Origin: Buxus sempervirens
Lineage: Eukaryota; Streptophyta; Magnoliopsida; Buxales; Buxaceae
Assembly: GCA_947561395.2 (NCBI GenBank)
Contig: OX387184.1
Coordinates: 33,470,766 to 33,534,765 of the forward strand
Direction of reading: 5' to 3'
Length of the DNA stretch: 64,000 nt
Part shown: in pieces, positions 11,904-23,351 of the stretch
Layout: the number at the start of each line of letters is the position of its first letter
How positions within the stretch are numbered: the stretch's first letter is position 1
The notes under the pieces: model-generated
Seen by the model: the letters and a program-made list of their open reading frames with translations, nothing else
Databases searched by the model: none
What the model was told of the DNA's origin: nothing
Position numbers and translations under genes: made by a program

Positions 11904-13152
11904 AAATCAGGTTCTGTTTTGAGTTAATTTTGATGTAAAATGTCTCACGTATCTGTTCAAAATGAATTTGTGTGTTCTTATTACTAAGATCTGTTTTCAG
12001 GAAGATTGAGTGTATGCATATTGACAGAAATGTCTTATTTCTAACCAGCAATTTTGTCTGAAACACCTTTACGTATTGAAGCTTATTGTGTGGTAAAGCT
12101 TGGGATCTATAGACTATCACCTTTATGAAAAGAAAAGTTTTGGAAATGGCTGCCATAGAGATTAGAGTGAAAGCCACTGTAAATCTCAAAAAGAAAAAGA
12201 GAAAGAAGGTATATTCTTGGAATGAACTGTAAACTCAGGTTTTTTAAGGGTCAATGCCTTCTTTAAAAAGAAAAGAAAAAGAGATCAGAAAAGGCTACCT
12301 ATCTCTGATGTGCGAAAGCCACCAAAATGAAGTTGGGATATGTCTATACTTTTCAAGATTGTTTACACTAAAATAGCCTTCTATATGTATGAAGTGTAAA
12401 AGTCAAAAATGTTGCTCATTTCTCACAAGCATTGATTCATTAATATGCATATGTGCTTAATATCTTGAAGAAAATTTATAGTATGAGAAACCATGAAGGA
12501 AATTTTGCTCCTTGATGTGAAATCTACCACATCTGAATTAACTTTGATAGGTACTTCAAGATCAGTTTTGTGATAAGTACTTCTTAGATTGAATAAGTTA
12601 ATTATCTGGATGATTTTTGGTTTAGCTAAAATCTCAGCTTTGTGTTTGGAAGTATGAGGCTGTCATGAAGAATAGTTCAAACCTCTTTTATAAATTTCTG
12701 CCTTGAATCTGTGTTTTTCTTTGTGTGTGCATGTGCACCTTCTACGTCGCTAGAAGCGTGCATGTAGCCTTCTCTAGTTTTCTTGATCTGGCACTTGCCC
12801 TCTTCTACGTCGCCAGTTGCTCGCTGGCAGCGTACTTTGTTTGCCTATATATAGGTGAAAGTGCGGTCATTTTTTTACCCCTGTTCTTTTTCACCCTCTT
12901 CGTTTTCCCTCGCCTCTCGCGTCGTGTCTCGGTGCTGCTGTCGCTGTCACCTTCTTCCTTCCTGCCTACTGTTCAGGTAAAAAAATTTTTTACTATCTTC
13001 GTCCTGCTTCTTCATTTTCTGCTTCCTAGTTCTGTAGTTTTTTTTTCTCATTATTCTAAGCTAGGGTTTAGTAGATTTTTCTGCCATTAGGGCTTTCTCG
13101 TTTTGTTGGTTGGTTCTGTCTGTTTTCTCTTTCTCTTCCATTTTTTTGTACC
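11904..13152 (+). other. Copia 1 pol to accessory-ORF spacer
   Basis: About 1.25 kb of AT-rich sequence with no supported gene. The last 430 bases become pyrimidine-rich. They hold CGCTGGCAGCG at 12822-12832, TATATATA at 12846-12853 and a CAG/GTAAAA splice-donor-like sequence at about 12976. The equivalent copia 2 spacer is at 29678-30933. Confidence 0.7.
12822..12853 (+). promoter_or_regulatory. Candidate internal promoter for the accessory ORF
   Basis: The palindrome CGCTGGCAGCG (12822-12832) is followed by TATATATA (12846-12853), about 300 bp before the accessory ATG at 13153. Copia 2 keeps the same arrangement (CGCTGCCAGCG at 30002-30012, TATAAAAAGG at 29987-29978 on the minus strand) at nearly the same distance. 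The LTR upstream region carries the same palindrome type before its own TATA-like motif. Function is inferred. Confidence 0.45.
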
Positions 13153-14457
13153 ATGCCTCTCAAGAGAAAGTCGAGAACTGATTCTCCTTCAACATCGTCT
13201 CCTCCTGTGAGGTCTCCTCCTGTGAGGTCTTCTCCTGTTATTTCTTCTCCTCCAGTGAGACCTCCTTCCCCTTCTCATTCTTCTGAACCGTTTGTGGGGA
13301 ATGGTTTCTCTGATTTCAATGCATTCTTCAAGCACAGGCCACTTCTTCTGGAAAGGGCCATCAAGCTTGAGTCTTTTTCTGAATCCCCTTTCTACTCATT
13401 GTTTTCGGACAATGGTTGGAAAAAATTTGCTTTACTTGGTGGTTTTGCTTATCCGGACCTGGTCCGAGAATTTTACTCCAATCTTCATCATCTCCATCTT
13501 GCCAATCAAGGCTCTGTCAAAGCCTATGTCAGGGGAATTTCTTTCGATTTTTCGAAAGAGCTTATTTCCTCTCTTCTTGAACTGCCTCTTGTTGACTCTC
13601 CCTCTTTCAACTTTCTTGAGTCACACACTGATCCTCCTATGGAGTCCATCATTCCTTCTCTAATCGTTCAGGGTGCTCCCACTTCCATTAAGAATAAGCC
13701 CAACTATTTGCCTCATGGCTCTCTTCAAGATCTTCTCCGGATCTTGAACTTGTTTGTGTGTGCTTCTCTTGTTCCTTCTGATCATCACTCAGAGATCTCT
13801 CACCATCGGGCAAGACTTCTTCATGCCATCTGGAACAGAGAAAGTATCTGTATTCCTTCCATTATCTTCCATCAGATTCTTTAGTCTCGGAATTTAAAAT
13901 CCAAGACTGCAGCTCTTCCTTTTGGAATTTTCATCTCTTACATGTGTGTTCATCAGGGGGTACTCCCTGATCCTACTGAATTGATCATTCATCCCCGTCC
14001 TCCCATTGCTTCCTCCACTTTGACCTGAAGTAAACGAGCAAGTCCGTTTCGGTTTGTGTCTTCTGAACCCTCCTATTCTCAGTCCTCTCTGTCCAGCTCT
14101 GATGCTGTGGCTATCATGGAGAAACTGAATTCCATGCAAGCTTCTCAGGAGGCTTTCAATTCAGAGGTTAGGTCTCACATGCTCATGATGAGCATGTTCA
14201 AATCCGAAACCCAAGAGAAGCTGGGGCAATTGGCAAAGGATGTTGATTTTACATGTGGAGAAGTACAAAGGGATGTTGCTGTTCAGCAACGTATGCAAAA
14301 TGAAGCGGATCATTTTCTGGAATGCATTCGGAAGACTCAGCTGGAAATGGATCACAAACTCAGTTGGCTGCACTCCAGATCCCAAGATGCATACAAGCAC
14401 TACTCAAGGACTTGGGAACCCAAACCACCTTCCAGAAAGGGGGAGAAATTTGGATGA
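13153..14457 (+). pseudogene. Copia 1 accessory ORF (3' of pol), two nonsense codons
   Basis: Same ORF as the intact copy at 28388-29677. It starts at ATG 13153 (MPLKRKSRTDS) with a basic, then Ser/Pro-rich N-terminus. A conserved globular region follows with FVGNGFSDFNAFFKHR, PDLVREFYSNL and AYVRGISFDFS, resembling what is annotated in plants as a putative plant transposon protein domain. The C-terminus looks like a coiled coil rich in Gln, Glu and Met. Two in-frame stops break it, TAG at 13882 and TGA at 14026, where copia 2 has CAG and CGN codons. The frame is otherwise open to the TGA at 14455-14457. Its position downstream of pol matches the env-like ORF of SIRE1-type elements. No signal peptide or clear membrane segment is visible. 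Confidence 0.88.
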
Positions 14458-14851
14458 TGCTGCTGGAGTTTCTGTTTCTGTTGATGGTTTGGCTGGGTTG
14501 ATGCTGATGCTTGCTGGATGCTTGCTGTTTGCTGCTGCCTGTTATTTTTTTTGCTGTGGATATGATGTTTTTTTTTTGTTATGTTCTGTTCTGAGTGTTT
14601 TCTCCTGAATATGGGTGTATAAGGGGAGTGATAAGTAAGGGGGAGAAAATGTTTGTCTTTCTTGAACATTGTATATGATTCTGTTATCTGTATATCTTTT
14701 TGTAAATGAATGAAATTCTGGATCCGTCCAAATCATTGTGTCTCTCGTTAACAGTGTGGTTTTAAAATTCTTAAATGGAAATCATCATTAATTGAGGTTG
14801 ATATTAAACACTGGTGTAAGGTTGTTGTCAGGCATTTGCCAAGGGGGAGAT
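14438..14851 (+). other. Copia 1 polypurine tracts
   Basis: Three AAGGGGGAGA-like tracts occur at about 14438-14449, 14636-14647 and 14841-14851. The last directly abuts the 3' LTR and is the expected plus-strand primer. Multiple tracts in this region are a known feature of Sireviruses. Confidence 0.8.
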
Positions 14852-15885
14852 TGTAAGTGTGAAAATTCACACTCCTGTTATGGCAAATGATTGACAAATT
14901 ATGTCTTCTAATGAAGCTTCAAGATTTGCAGATTAAACAATGAAAATTCAGTGAATTCAGTAAAGAAGAAGAAGTTGATGCCACCACACTGCTACCACGC
15001 CACTGCCACCCCGCTGACAGCGCATAAGGGAATTCGTGTTTTGAAAGAAAGGTTCGTGCACCTGCCGCGTACTCTCCCGCTAGCAGCTCGCTAGCAGCGC
15101 GCTTTTAACTGATTCAACTTACTCTGAGCGGGACTTGAGTTCGCTACCAGCCGTCTACATCGATCGCTTCACGACGCTACCAGCGCTCGACGCGATCTGA
15201 GTTTTATTCTTTAAATAGACGAGTTGTAATTTTTAATCGTGACTTTTTCTTCGGATCATTTGGATTTCGAATCTTGAGGTGTTTGAGATTCGATCAAATC
15301 TTCTTTAGAGAGTCGGCGATCGAGTGAGGGGGAGATCTGAGATAGATCGCCTGGAATTGAAGACAGAGGATTCTTCTTCAATTCGGAACTTCATCTGATC
15401 GTGTGATCGCCTAGACTGATGATCGGCCTTGATTGATGCGTAGGTGGATTCCTACTGCATTGGATCGTCTCAGTGGATTCTGAGAGGATTGCTGCGATCT
15501 GGATTGATCATGTCCTGCAGCTTGTGGATTCAAGCTGTGTTGCAGTTCGTGGATTCGAACTGTGGATCACTGGTGAGCGATTGTTTGCGATCTGGACTGA
15601 TCGTGTTCTGCAGCTTGTGGATTCAAGCTGTGTAGCAGTTCGTGGATTCGAACTGTGGATTGCTGTTGAGTGAGTCAAATTGTAAAGGTTAAGTATGTAC
15701 TCCTTTGTAATTGTCTTCTCATTCAATAGTGGATTTTGAAGGGTTAGTCGCCTCATATAGACTCGAGGTTTTTCCTGGATCTGGATCCAGGTTTCCTCGT
15801 ATAATTCTTTGTGTACTGTTTCCGCATTGTTCAATTCTGAATTGTTATAGATCGTGGACCTATAGAGTAGTCCTCTACTCTTTCA
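14852..15885 (+). repeat. Copia 1 3' LTR
   Basis: 1034 bp, TGTAAGTGTG to ACTCTTTCA, nearly identical to 2239-3272. It contains the same four-hairpin array and is followed directly by the target duplication ATATC. Confidence 0.95.
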
Positions 15886-15890
15886 ATATC

Positions 15891-16759
15891 CAATGAATCA
15901 AATCCATTCTAAAACACTTTAAAAACATGTTAGAACAATTTCCAATAATTAAATCATGCAAAAAACTCATCAAACTTCCAGATAATCATGGATATCGAAG
16001 AAACACGAAAATATTTTTGTGCAAGTTTAAAGGGATTACTTACCTGTTTTTGGGAACTAAAACCTTCTCTAAAAGCTCTAAGACATCACCACAAATATGC
16101 TCCAACAGATCTCCGAAAGCCTTGATCTCGTCTGGTTCAAAAATCACTCTTTTAGAACTCTCAAATATGCTTTAACTCACAAAACAGAACAGATTTCTAT
16201 CTTATCTCTTACCTGAGTTTCTATGCACAAAAATAATCCTTCCTCCTTTTCTAAGACGGCTCCAACAAGTCTTGAATACTAGGGTTTTACTTTAGGAAGA
16301 AGAGAGAAGAATAGGAGAAGAACAACTAAAGTGGACGGCTGTTCTCTTCGGGTTTGGACGTGAGTTACTCATGCATAATTAGGTTTGTTTATTATTTATT
16401 TCCTTTTACCATATTGCCCTCCTTCTTTAAGCCAAACCACTCAAACCTTGAAGCCTTAATCCAAACAAAGCTTTGGGTCAACCCACTCTCTTGGTGGTTC
16501 GACCAACTCCCTTAGTTTCATATATATTTTATTTCTCAATTAATTCTTAATAATATATATCATAGCACACTACAATTAATTATATTAAAATTATACTTGG
16601 CCATTAATCATGTACTCACCTTATATAGGCTCTCCCATCACCTTTGATTCACTTTGAACTCCTCCGGGTTGAACCAAAATTTCATCTCCTGCATATTATT
16701 TACCCAATTAGTCTATTTAATAATTAATTTTATTTAATACTAAAATCTGAGATTTTACA
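15891..16759 (+). repeat. Family T LTR remnant, right part
   Basis: Continues the LTR broken at 2238 and aligns with about 54930-55809, ending AATCTGAGATTTTACA like the complete family T LTR. No gene is seen. Confidence 0.8.
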
Positions 16760-17233
16760 CTATTCGCTCAAGGTTTCCTTCCTCCTCTTCTGTTTTCTTA
16801 GTTTGGGGATCAGATCTCTTCTCTATCAGCAACCCAACTCCTTCTGGGATGTATTTCTCCTCAAGATTAAGACTCCACAGCTTCTCCTTCTCCTCTCTCG
16901 GTTTCTCCTCTTTTCCTTCAGCCATCAAAGACTACGAATAGAATAGCGATATGATTAGTTGTATAAAATCCTATTTTATTTCATGCGATCCCATGTATCT
17001 CCCCTCTACCAACTTCCATACAACTAACCAATCAGATTAAAAACAACTCTTAACTTTATACTTACCTCAATATCTCATGATCCAACGGTTGGATCTGCTT
17101 CTTATTCTGGATCTCCTTCTCCCATGTATTCATCTATATAATCCAATTATAGATTTAGCAAAAATAATATTACATTTTAGATTTTTAATTAATTTAAAAA
17201 TTCTAGAAATTTCAGGGTCTTACATTTAATTCC
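16760..17233 (+). repeat. LTR-like remnant
   Basis: AT- and pyrimidine-rich sequence ending TTTCAGGGTCTTACA at 17224, which looks like another family T LTR end. The short stretch 17225-17233 belongs to the sequence continuing after 20683. The left boundary is not in the window and no gene is seen. Confidence 0.45.
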
Positions 17234-17802
17234 TGTAAGCACCCAAATTTTGATCAAACCAAAAAAAGTGTTGAAAATAAAAAAAGTAAAAAAAACCTAA
17301 AAGTCAAACCCTAAGGGGACAAAGTTGACTTTTTGATCAAGTGGTAATTAGCCACCTTGATTTATCTCAATAGATAGAGAATCTCGACACGGTTCTAACG
17401 CAACTGAGTTTGCTGGAGTCGAAGTCCGGATGAAGGATCTATGAGCCGCTCAAACTTAAGGGGAGCTTAAAGTTGACTTTCTGCTAAACCCCAAATCAGC
17501 TACTTAATCCTATCCCAATGGATAGAGGACTCCGATATGGTTCTAACACAACTGAGTTTGCCAGAATCGGAGTCCGGGTGAAGAAGATATAAGCAGTTGA
17601 AGTTTTCGGGCAGCAATGCCGGAAAACTGGACACGTGGCGAGAGGCGCAGGAAAATATCTTGGGGGGCAATCTGTGAATATCCAAACATACAAAATATCT
17701 TAGGGACTAAATCAAAAATGCGCAAGGACCAAATCTGTGAATATCCAAGAGTATCAGGAGAATCTGCGAATATCCAGGGACTAAATCTGTAAATATCCGA
17801 TT

Positions 17803-18050
17803 TGTATCCGATCATATATGTCAGATACACACTTTTCTCTTCATATCAGACATATATTTCTGGATACCAAAGATACGCTCGCTGGATTCCGGCGGATTTT
17901 CCGACAGATACGCGGTGGAATTAATTTTTTGTAATTATTTTGTTTGTATCTGACATATAATGTCGGATACAAGGGAGCCTATGTGTATCCGGTCATGGAG
18001 GCCGGATATACACAACACCTTGTGTATCCAGCCTCCAAGGCCGGATACAT
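17803..18050 (+). repeat. Pre-TATA hairpin array in LTR D (39-bp period)
   Basis: Three 29-nt hairpins with 11-nt arms and 7-nt loops start at 17944, 17983 and 18022, exactly 39 bp apart. Arms such as TTGTATCTGAC with GTCGGATACAA and GTGTATCCGGT with GCCGGATATAC pair using a few G-T wobbles. A weaker member lies at about 17803-17829. The last ends 10 bp before the TATA box. Confidence 0.88.
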
Positions 18051-19440
18051 GTTGTTGGCTATAAAAAGCCAACAGCAACTTCATTCCGGGGGTTGGCTTC
18101 ATTTGGCTCTTTTCCACTTCTTCTTCCCCACTCCTCCTGGTTCAAAACCCTTCTCCCTCACCCCTCCTTGCCTCCACATCCACCCCACACCACCTTGAGC
18201 CCATTCCACCCCTTGGTTCTCTCTTCCTCCTCTTTCTCATCCAAACCAAAGGAGGGTACTTGCTGTTTGAGCTTGAAGGAGGAGGTTCCAGCTACTGTTC
18301 TTGCTGCCAAGAGGTGTTTACACACCACAATAAAGTTTTAAAACCCCCAGGTGAGCTTTGTCATGAATTTTTATTTCACATACATGAATATGAGTATGTT
18401 TTAATCTTGTTTGGGTGTCTCTCATCCTTGGCATGCACTTGTATTCTATTTCTAGCATGCTACCCATGGTTTCCTTCATTTGTGCTCTCTTCTTTGAAAC
18501 AAGAAAACTCCCATGGTAGGGGGAGTACACGTGTGAGTGCAAAGGAGGGAGGTTTTCTTTACTCAGGCATGGTTTAATGGCCTCCGGTATGCTGTTTTGT
18601 TATTGATTGCTCCATGCGAATGGGGGAGGTCTATTCCCCCTTGTTTAATCATCTCTTGTACCCCTATAAAACCACCTTCTCCACCCTTCTCGTTGGTTTA
18701 CTTTTAGGTTGGGTAAGTGGCTATGTTGAGCATGATTAATGATGAAGTGTGTGTACTTGCATGTGTTGGCATGCTAGTAACTGGGAGCATATATTTCTGC
18801 ATATGAGCCTGCTCCCCTACCCCTTGGCTTAGCTATGGCCGTACCCCTTAGCATGCCTCTATTTTTTGCTAAAGAGCAAGCTCCCTTACCCCCAATGATC
18901 CCCTGTGATGATCCATGAAAGGTGCTGCTGGGGACAGCAGCAAACTCTTGCTGTTTGTTGCTATTACGCACCTTCTTAGCACCAGCCCATTAGAGCCATA
19001 CGTGACCCCCCCTCTCCTACCTCTTTTAGGTTATCTTTTTGACACTTCTTAGCACTCTTAGCTACCATAGTAGTTGCTGATCCCCTCTGGTACAACAAGT
19101 TTTTTCGTTACTTGCTTTGTATGTGTGCATAAATGATGTGTTTTGCCATTTGAAGCCTTTGCCATGTTCACCATCTTCCCCCTGGTTGTGATATTGATTA
19201 GCCTGTGAATGCATGCTCCCCTCCCCCCTACCACTTGCTGTTTCATGGTTGGTAAGCATGTTTCCTTCCCCCTTTTTTTTTCCTTTGCTGTAGAAACCAC
19301 CCAAAGGTGACCAAGGATGGGGAATTCCCCATCCTCATACTTGTGGGGGCCTTCCCAGAGGCCCTCATAACTCCTGGAACATCCAAGAAGACCTAGAAAC
19401 CCATGCCCATTGGCAAAAATCCGAAAAGACCATTTGTTGA

Positions 19441-19547
19441 GTTGATCTGACAACTCTGGTCAGATCAACAGAGTTCCCTTTTGTATCCGACGACCATGGT
19501 CGGATACAAGTAGCCTTGCTTGTAGCCAACTACTAAGGTCGGCTACA
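19441..19547 (+). repeat. Second hairpin array in LTR D
   Basis: Hairpins at 19441-19469 (arms GTTGATCTGAC and GTCAGATCAAC), 19481-19509 (TTGTATCCGAC and GTCGGATACAA) and 19521-19547 (TGTAGCCAAC and GTCGGCTACA). The loops are 7 nt. The first two have perfect 11-bp stems and the third one mismatch. Confidence 0.92.
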
Positions 19548-20688
19548 CGGTTGAAATGCCAGCTTCCATATTTCATGATCTTGTACAATTTTTTATGCTT
19601 TATTTGATCAAACCAGCTGAACCAGAAGGGTTTCCAGGTGACCCAGAAACCCAAGATGAGCCATGGACCGACCTGGTTCAATCTGATTTCCAGTGGGCCT
19701 TCCAACGGGGCCCACCAAGCTCGACCAAGTCACTTTGTTTTAAGCAAGCAAATCAATCAATCAAGTGGGCCGAACCCATTAAGGCCCACCAAAGCCCAAT
19801 TCGGGGCATGCGTGCTTAGATAATGTCGTGGTTTGGGCGAGACCAAGGGTAGGGCTTGTCGGGCCCACTAAGCCCATTGAACCAAACAAAGGTTAGGGTT
19901 CCCAAATCCTAACTCATGAAGTCTTGGGCTTTCAAGCCCAAGCCCAGGTAAAGGGCCTCAAGCCCAAAGCCTAGTCCATTTTGGTACAGTTAATCAAGAT
20001 AACTCAAAATCACTTAGGCAACCAATGGTGTGGCCCGCTCAAGGGCCAACATAGCAATCCCGGCCTGCTTAGCATGAAAGTCATTTAAAATCCCAAACTT
20101 GAACTTCAAAGTAAAACCAACTCAATTGAACCAAAGCCCAAAGGGCCTCTCAGGCTAGACTGAGGCCCACTAGGGAACACGTGGGCTTAACCAAGCCCAC
20201 CAAGGTATCCGCAAGCCTTCCAACGGGGCCTGCCCGATCAGACTCAGATCACTCTTAACTAAAGAAGATAAAATCAAGTAAAGGGACCTACACCACTTTG
20301 GCGGTCCCGCAAGACTCAATCAAATGTGCATGTTGGAATAGGAATCGGGTGAGAAACCAAATTGACTCAAAACCAAGATGGGACCTGCCATTCGACGGGG
20401 TGGACTGGGGTGTCTACGAACTTCCCCAGACCGCAACCGAGAACTTGCTTAGAATCTCTAGCCGTAGACCAAACCTTAATAGACAAACATAGGCACCCAG
20501 GTGTCCGCCTGCACCCCATCTTAGAATCTCTAGCCGCAGACTAAGCCTTAATAGACAAACATAGGCACCCAGGTGTCCGCCTGCACCCCATCAGGTGGTG
20601 GCGACTCCAATTCCCCATTCTACCCATCTAGAGGCATGCACGAGAATCCGTACGCCACGCCGTGCCATTTTCATATGCGCACAATTCC

Positions 20689-21894
20689 ATTGGATGCTCA
20701 CTTCATCGTTTGGGCAATCTATCGATTGCTCGTTAATGGCCAAAAATCAACTCTCGGGTTCTCTGTTTAATAAAAAGCACGAGTGGAATGCATGCTTCAA
20801 TGCTTGAGCGACACATTGAGCATCCTAATCCAAATTACACTAAACATTGGGTGCTCGATAAAACTTTTGAACGTTATGTTAGGCGTTAGTACAAATTCAT
20901 ATTTTCAGGGTTTTTATGATTTTTACGAATGTTAGATATTTTTCTGTTTTTTCTTTAATTCCAATCATTGGGTTTTCACTCTAAATTATCTCTAAAACAT
21001 TCCTAATCACCTCCTACTACTTTCTTATAGATCTAAGGATGTCTACCAAGATTTAATCCATTCGAACCATCACTTTTATAGCTACTTGCCTTAATATGAG
21101 AATCCACATGCACACAGTTCTTCAAGCTTTTTTTCTTCCTTTCTTCATCTTTCTCACTCTTCCGAGCATGATCTTTCTTTTCTCTCTCTCTACCTTCCTT
21201 TTTTCTCCCAGCCATATGATCATCCATCAAAACCTTATTCTTCCCTTAACTATTCCTACTTATACTCCATATGTTTGAGGCTTCTTCCTAAACTAGGATT
21301 CTATTTCAATTAGGAAACTTATTATCTCTCCTACTTAATCCATACGACCACTACTATTCCTATATTCTTTTTTTATTTTTACTTCTTTTAATTCTCTTAC
21401 TAAAAATACTTCTAATTTACTGGATTTTTGTATTTATTTAATCCTTATTTTAAAATATTACCTAAACACCCTATTCTCTTACTTACCAAATTAAGGACCC
21501 TATTTAATTATATTTAGACATAGGCCCTTTTTGCTTTTATTAAACATTAAATGTTACTATTTAAATCCAAAACTAACGTAACTTAGTCAAATTTTAATTT
21601 TCAGATTTATTAATTACTAGATAAATTTATTTATTTATTAATTCATAATAAAATTACTAAAATACCCTTTTCTCTTCCAAAAATATCTATATTTATTCCT
21701 TATTTGAAGTTACAATTTATTTCTATTCTCTAAATTCTATTTTTTATTAGCATTCCTACTTTTATTTTATTCTTTATTGTTTTAGATTTGCTAATCTTTA
21801 AATTTCCCCCTTTTTTTTTAAAAATTTATTTACACCCCTATTTCCTTTATTACATTTATTAATTATTTATTTTACTAAAATCCTAGCTTTTACA
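20689..21894 (+). repeat. Family T LTR remnant interrupted by LTR D
   Basis: Contains degraded GCTCGTTAATGG and TTGCTTGAGCG-like palindrome relics and a CTCTCGGGTTCT segment shared with other family T LTRs. It becomes very AT-rich from about 21300 and ends AATCCTAGCTTTTACA at 21894. No gene is seen. Confidence 0.6.
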
Positions 21895-21908
21895 AGGAGC
21901 CCTCCATG

Positions 21909-22202
21909 CTAATTATCCTGCCAACCAATGTGGGAAACGTCATAGGCGGATGAGTAACAACATTTATGCCAGTCCCTAACAACCTTAGGAATACTCAATC
22001 TACTGAACTCTGGTCGAATCAATAACCATGAGGCAATCGCCTCCATAATACACTCCACTACATTCTCCACATTTCTCCTTTTGTCGTGGAAGATTCTATG
22101 GTTCCTATCTAACGAAATGTGCCGCACAACTGAATGGAAAGCTAAGCCATAAATAATGTGCCCTCTCTTCTTAAGTCTTTCGAAACACCATTGATGTAGC
22201 AC
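21909..22202 (-). pseudogene. LINE-like C-terminal fragment
   Basis: A minus-strand frame includes LAFHSVVRHISLDRNHRIFHDKRRNVENVVECIMEAIASW when read across its middle in two parts (LDRNHRIFHDK, then VVECIMEAIASWLL). This resembles the W-x-x-RN-x-RIF region and following helix at the C-terminus of plant LINE reverse transcriptases, where Trp often stands in place of the Leu before DRN. RT and endonuclease domains are absent. The call is by pattern only and could be wrong. Confidence 0.45.
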
Positions 22203-23351
22203 TGGATGACAGAATTTGGCATAATCCTAAGATCCCAATGATGCTAAGAAGTCTCGCCCATATGTGTACTTTAAGCCTCGTGTCACGTGCCCCTCCAAGG
22301 CACAAACTGTAAAACCCCGATATTTTCTACATGATTTTATTGGAAAAATAAAACTAATAAGGTGTGTGTATCTAGGAATCTTGGTGGGTGAGCGTTGCAC
22401 CAAAAAGACGATTGCGGCTGGTGATATAGGGTTTTGGGAGAGGAGAAGAAGTCTGGGTTTTCCTGCCGATTGAAGTTTCCTGTATTGAGGGTGTCTAGAT
22501 AAACTCTCGCGAATCGAAGGAGTTTGAGTGCCGATTGACCGGGCGGTGATTCGACGGTTGTCGTTGGTTTTGGTTGGTTTTGCTCTACGAAGGGTTGCTG
22601 TTCCAAAGACTTGGAAGCGTATAAGGTGAGTAGCATCGTTTTGTTTGTCGTTGGTTTGTATCTGTGTTTTATCGAAAGCATGTTCTTAGTCTCTGTTCTG
22701 TTGCATCTGTTCGAGCGTGAGTTTGGTTTGATGAGTGAAGAAGTTGTGAATCAAAAGAAGGTTTGATTAAGTCCGAAATAGGTCTAAGGGTTTTCTGGTA
22801 ATGGTAGAAGCACATACAAGTGGTTACAGAGGTTAGAAACAGAGCCAGAGATGGAGATCTGAGATTAACAGAGATTCATTTATCAGAGGTAGGATCCGCC
22901 GACTTGGTGCCTACCTAGAGCCAAGTGAACTGAGTCGGCGCAAGGCCGAAGTCCTTTACCGCCGAGCTCGCACTCACCGTGCGCCGGGCGATTTTTCTCA
23001 CTGCAAAGCTCGCGCCATCTCGCGCTTATCGTGCGCCTAGCTCGCACCTACCCTATTTTAAGTAAGCGCGACATGTATTTTAACAATAGACTTACCGCCG
23101 ACCTCCCGCCCAACGCCAGAGGTCAGTGTACCCTATGGAAATTTGCCTAAACATGGTTTTTGCCAATCCTAACCAAATTTTGATACTCTGAGACTACAAA
23201 CCCCTATCCAAAGGTTAGATTAGGATGTTAGAAATATTATATTCGTGCAAGACAAATGGGAGAGTATTGAATCATATTCTGAGTATTTCTACAAACTGTC
23301 GAAAGGTGAGTTTAAGGAATTTAGGTAGGATGTTGCTATTCATGATCCTAT

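Larger units (their letters stand above)
2239..15885 (+). mobile_element. Copia 1: Sirevirus-like LTR retrotransposon
   Basis: A complete element with 1034-bp LTRs at both ends (TG...CA) and a 5-bp target duplication ATATC at 2234-2238 and 15886-15890. In order it has a 5' LTR, an initiator-Met primer site, gag-pol with Ty1/copia domain order (gag, protease, integrase, RT, RNase H), a spacer with a TATA-like motif, an accessory ORF, several polypurine tracts and a 3' LTR. Sirevirus hallmarks are the long gag with coiled coil, the ORF downstream of pol, multiple polypurine tracts and palindromes in the LTR. The net size is about 10.0 kb after subtracting the solo LTR at 4466-8078. By eye the LTRs differ at roughly a dozen sites. 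Nonsense codons in gag, RNase H and the accessory ORF make it non-autonomous. Confidence 0.95.
17234..20683 (+). mobile_element. Solo family S LTR D
   Basis: 3450 bp, TGTAAGCACCCAAATTT to TATGCGCACA, flanked by ATTCC at 17229-17233 and 20684-20688. It has two copies of the ~147-bp repeat near the start, a hairpin array ending 10 bp before TATAAAAA (18060-18067), a second hairpin array at 19441-19547 and GTGGCGACTCC near the 3' end (about 20597). The segment around 20464-20590 contains a short direct duplication (GACAAACATAGGCACCCAGG repeated). No internal coding region is present. Confidence 0.93.

Noticed and set aside
12725..13090. Frame upstream of the accessory ORF
   Set aside because: It overlaps the TATA-like and pyrimidine-rich leader, and copia 2 has no matching protein.
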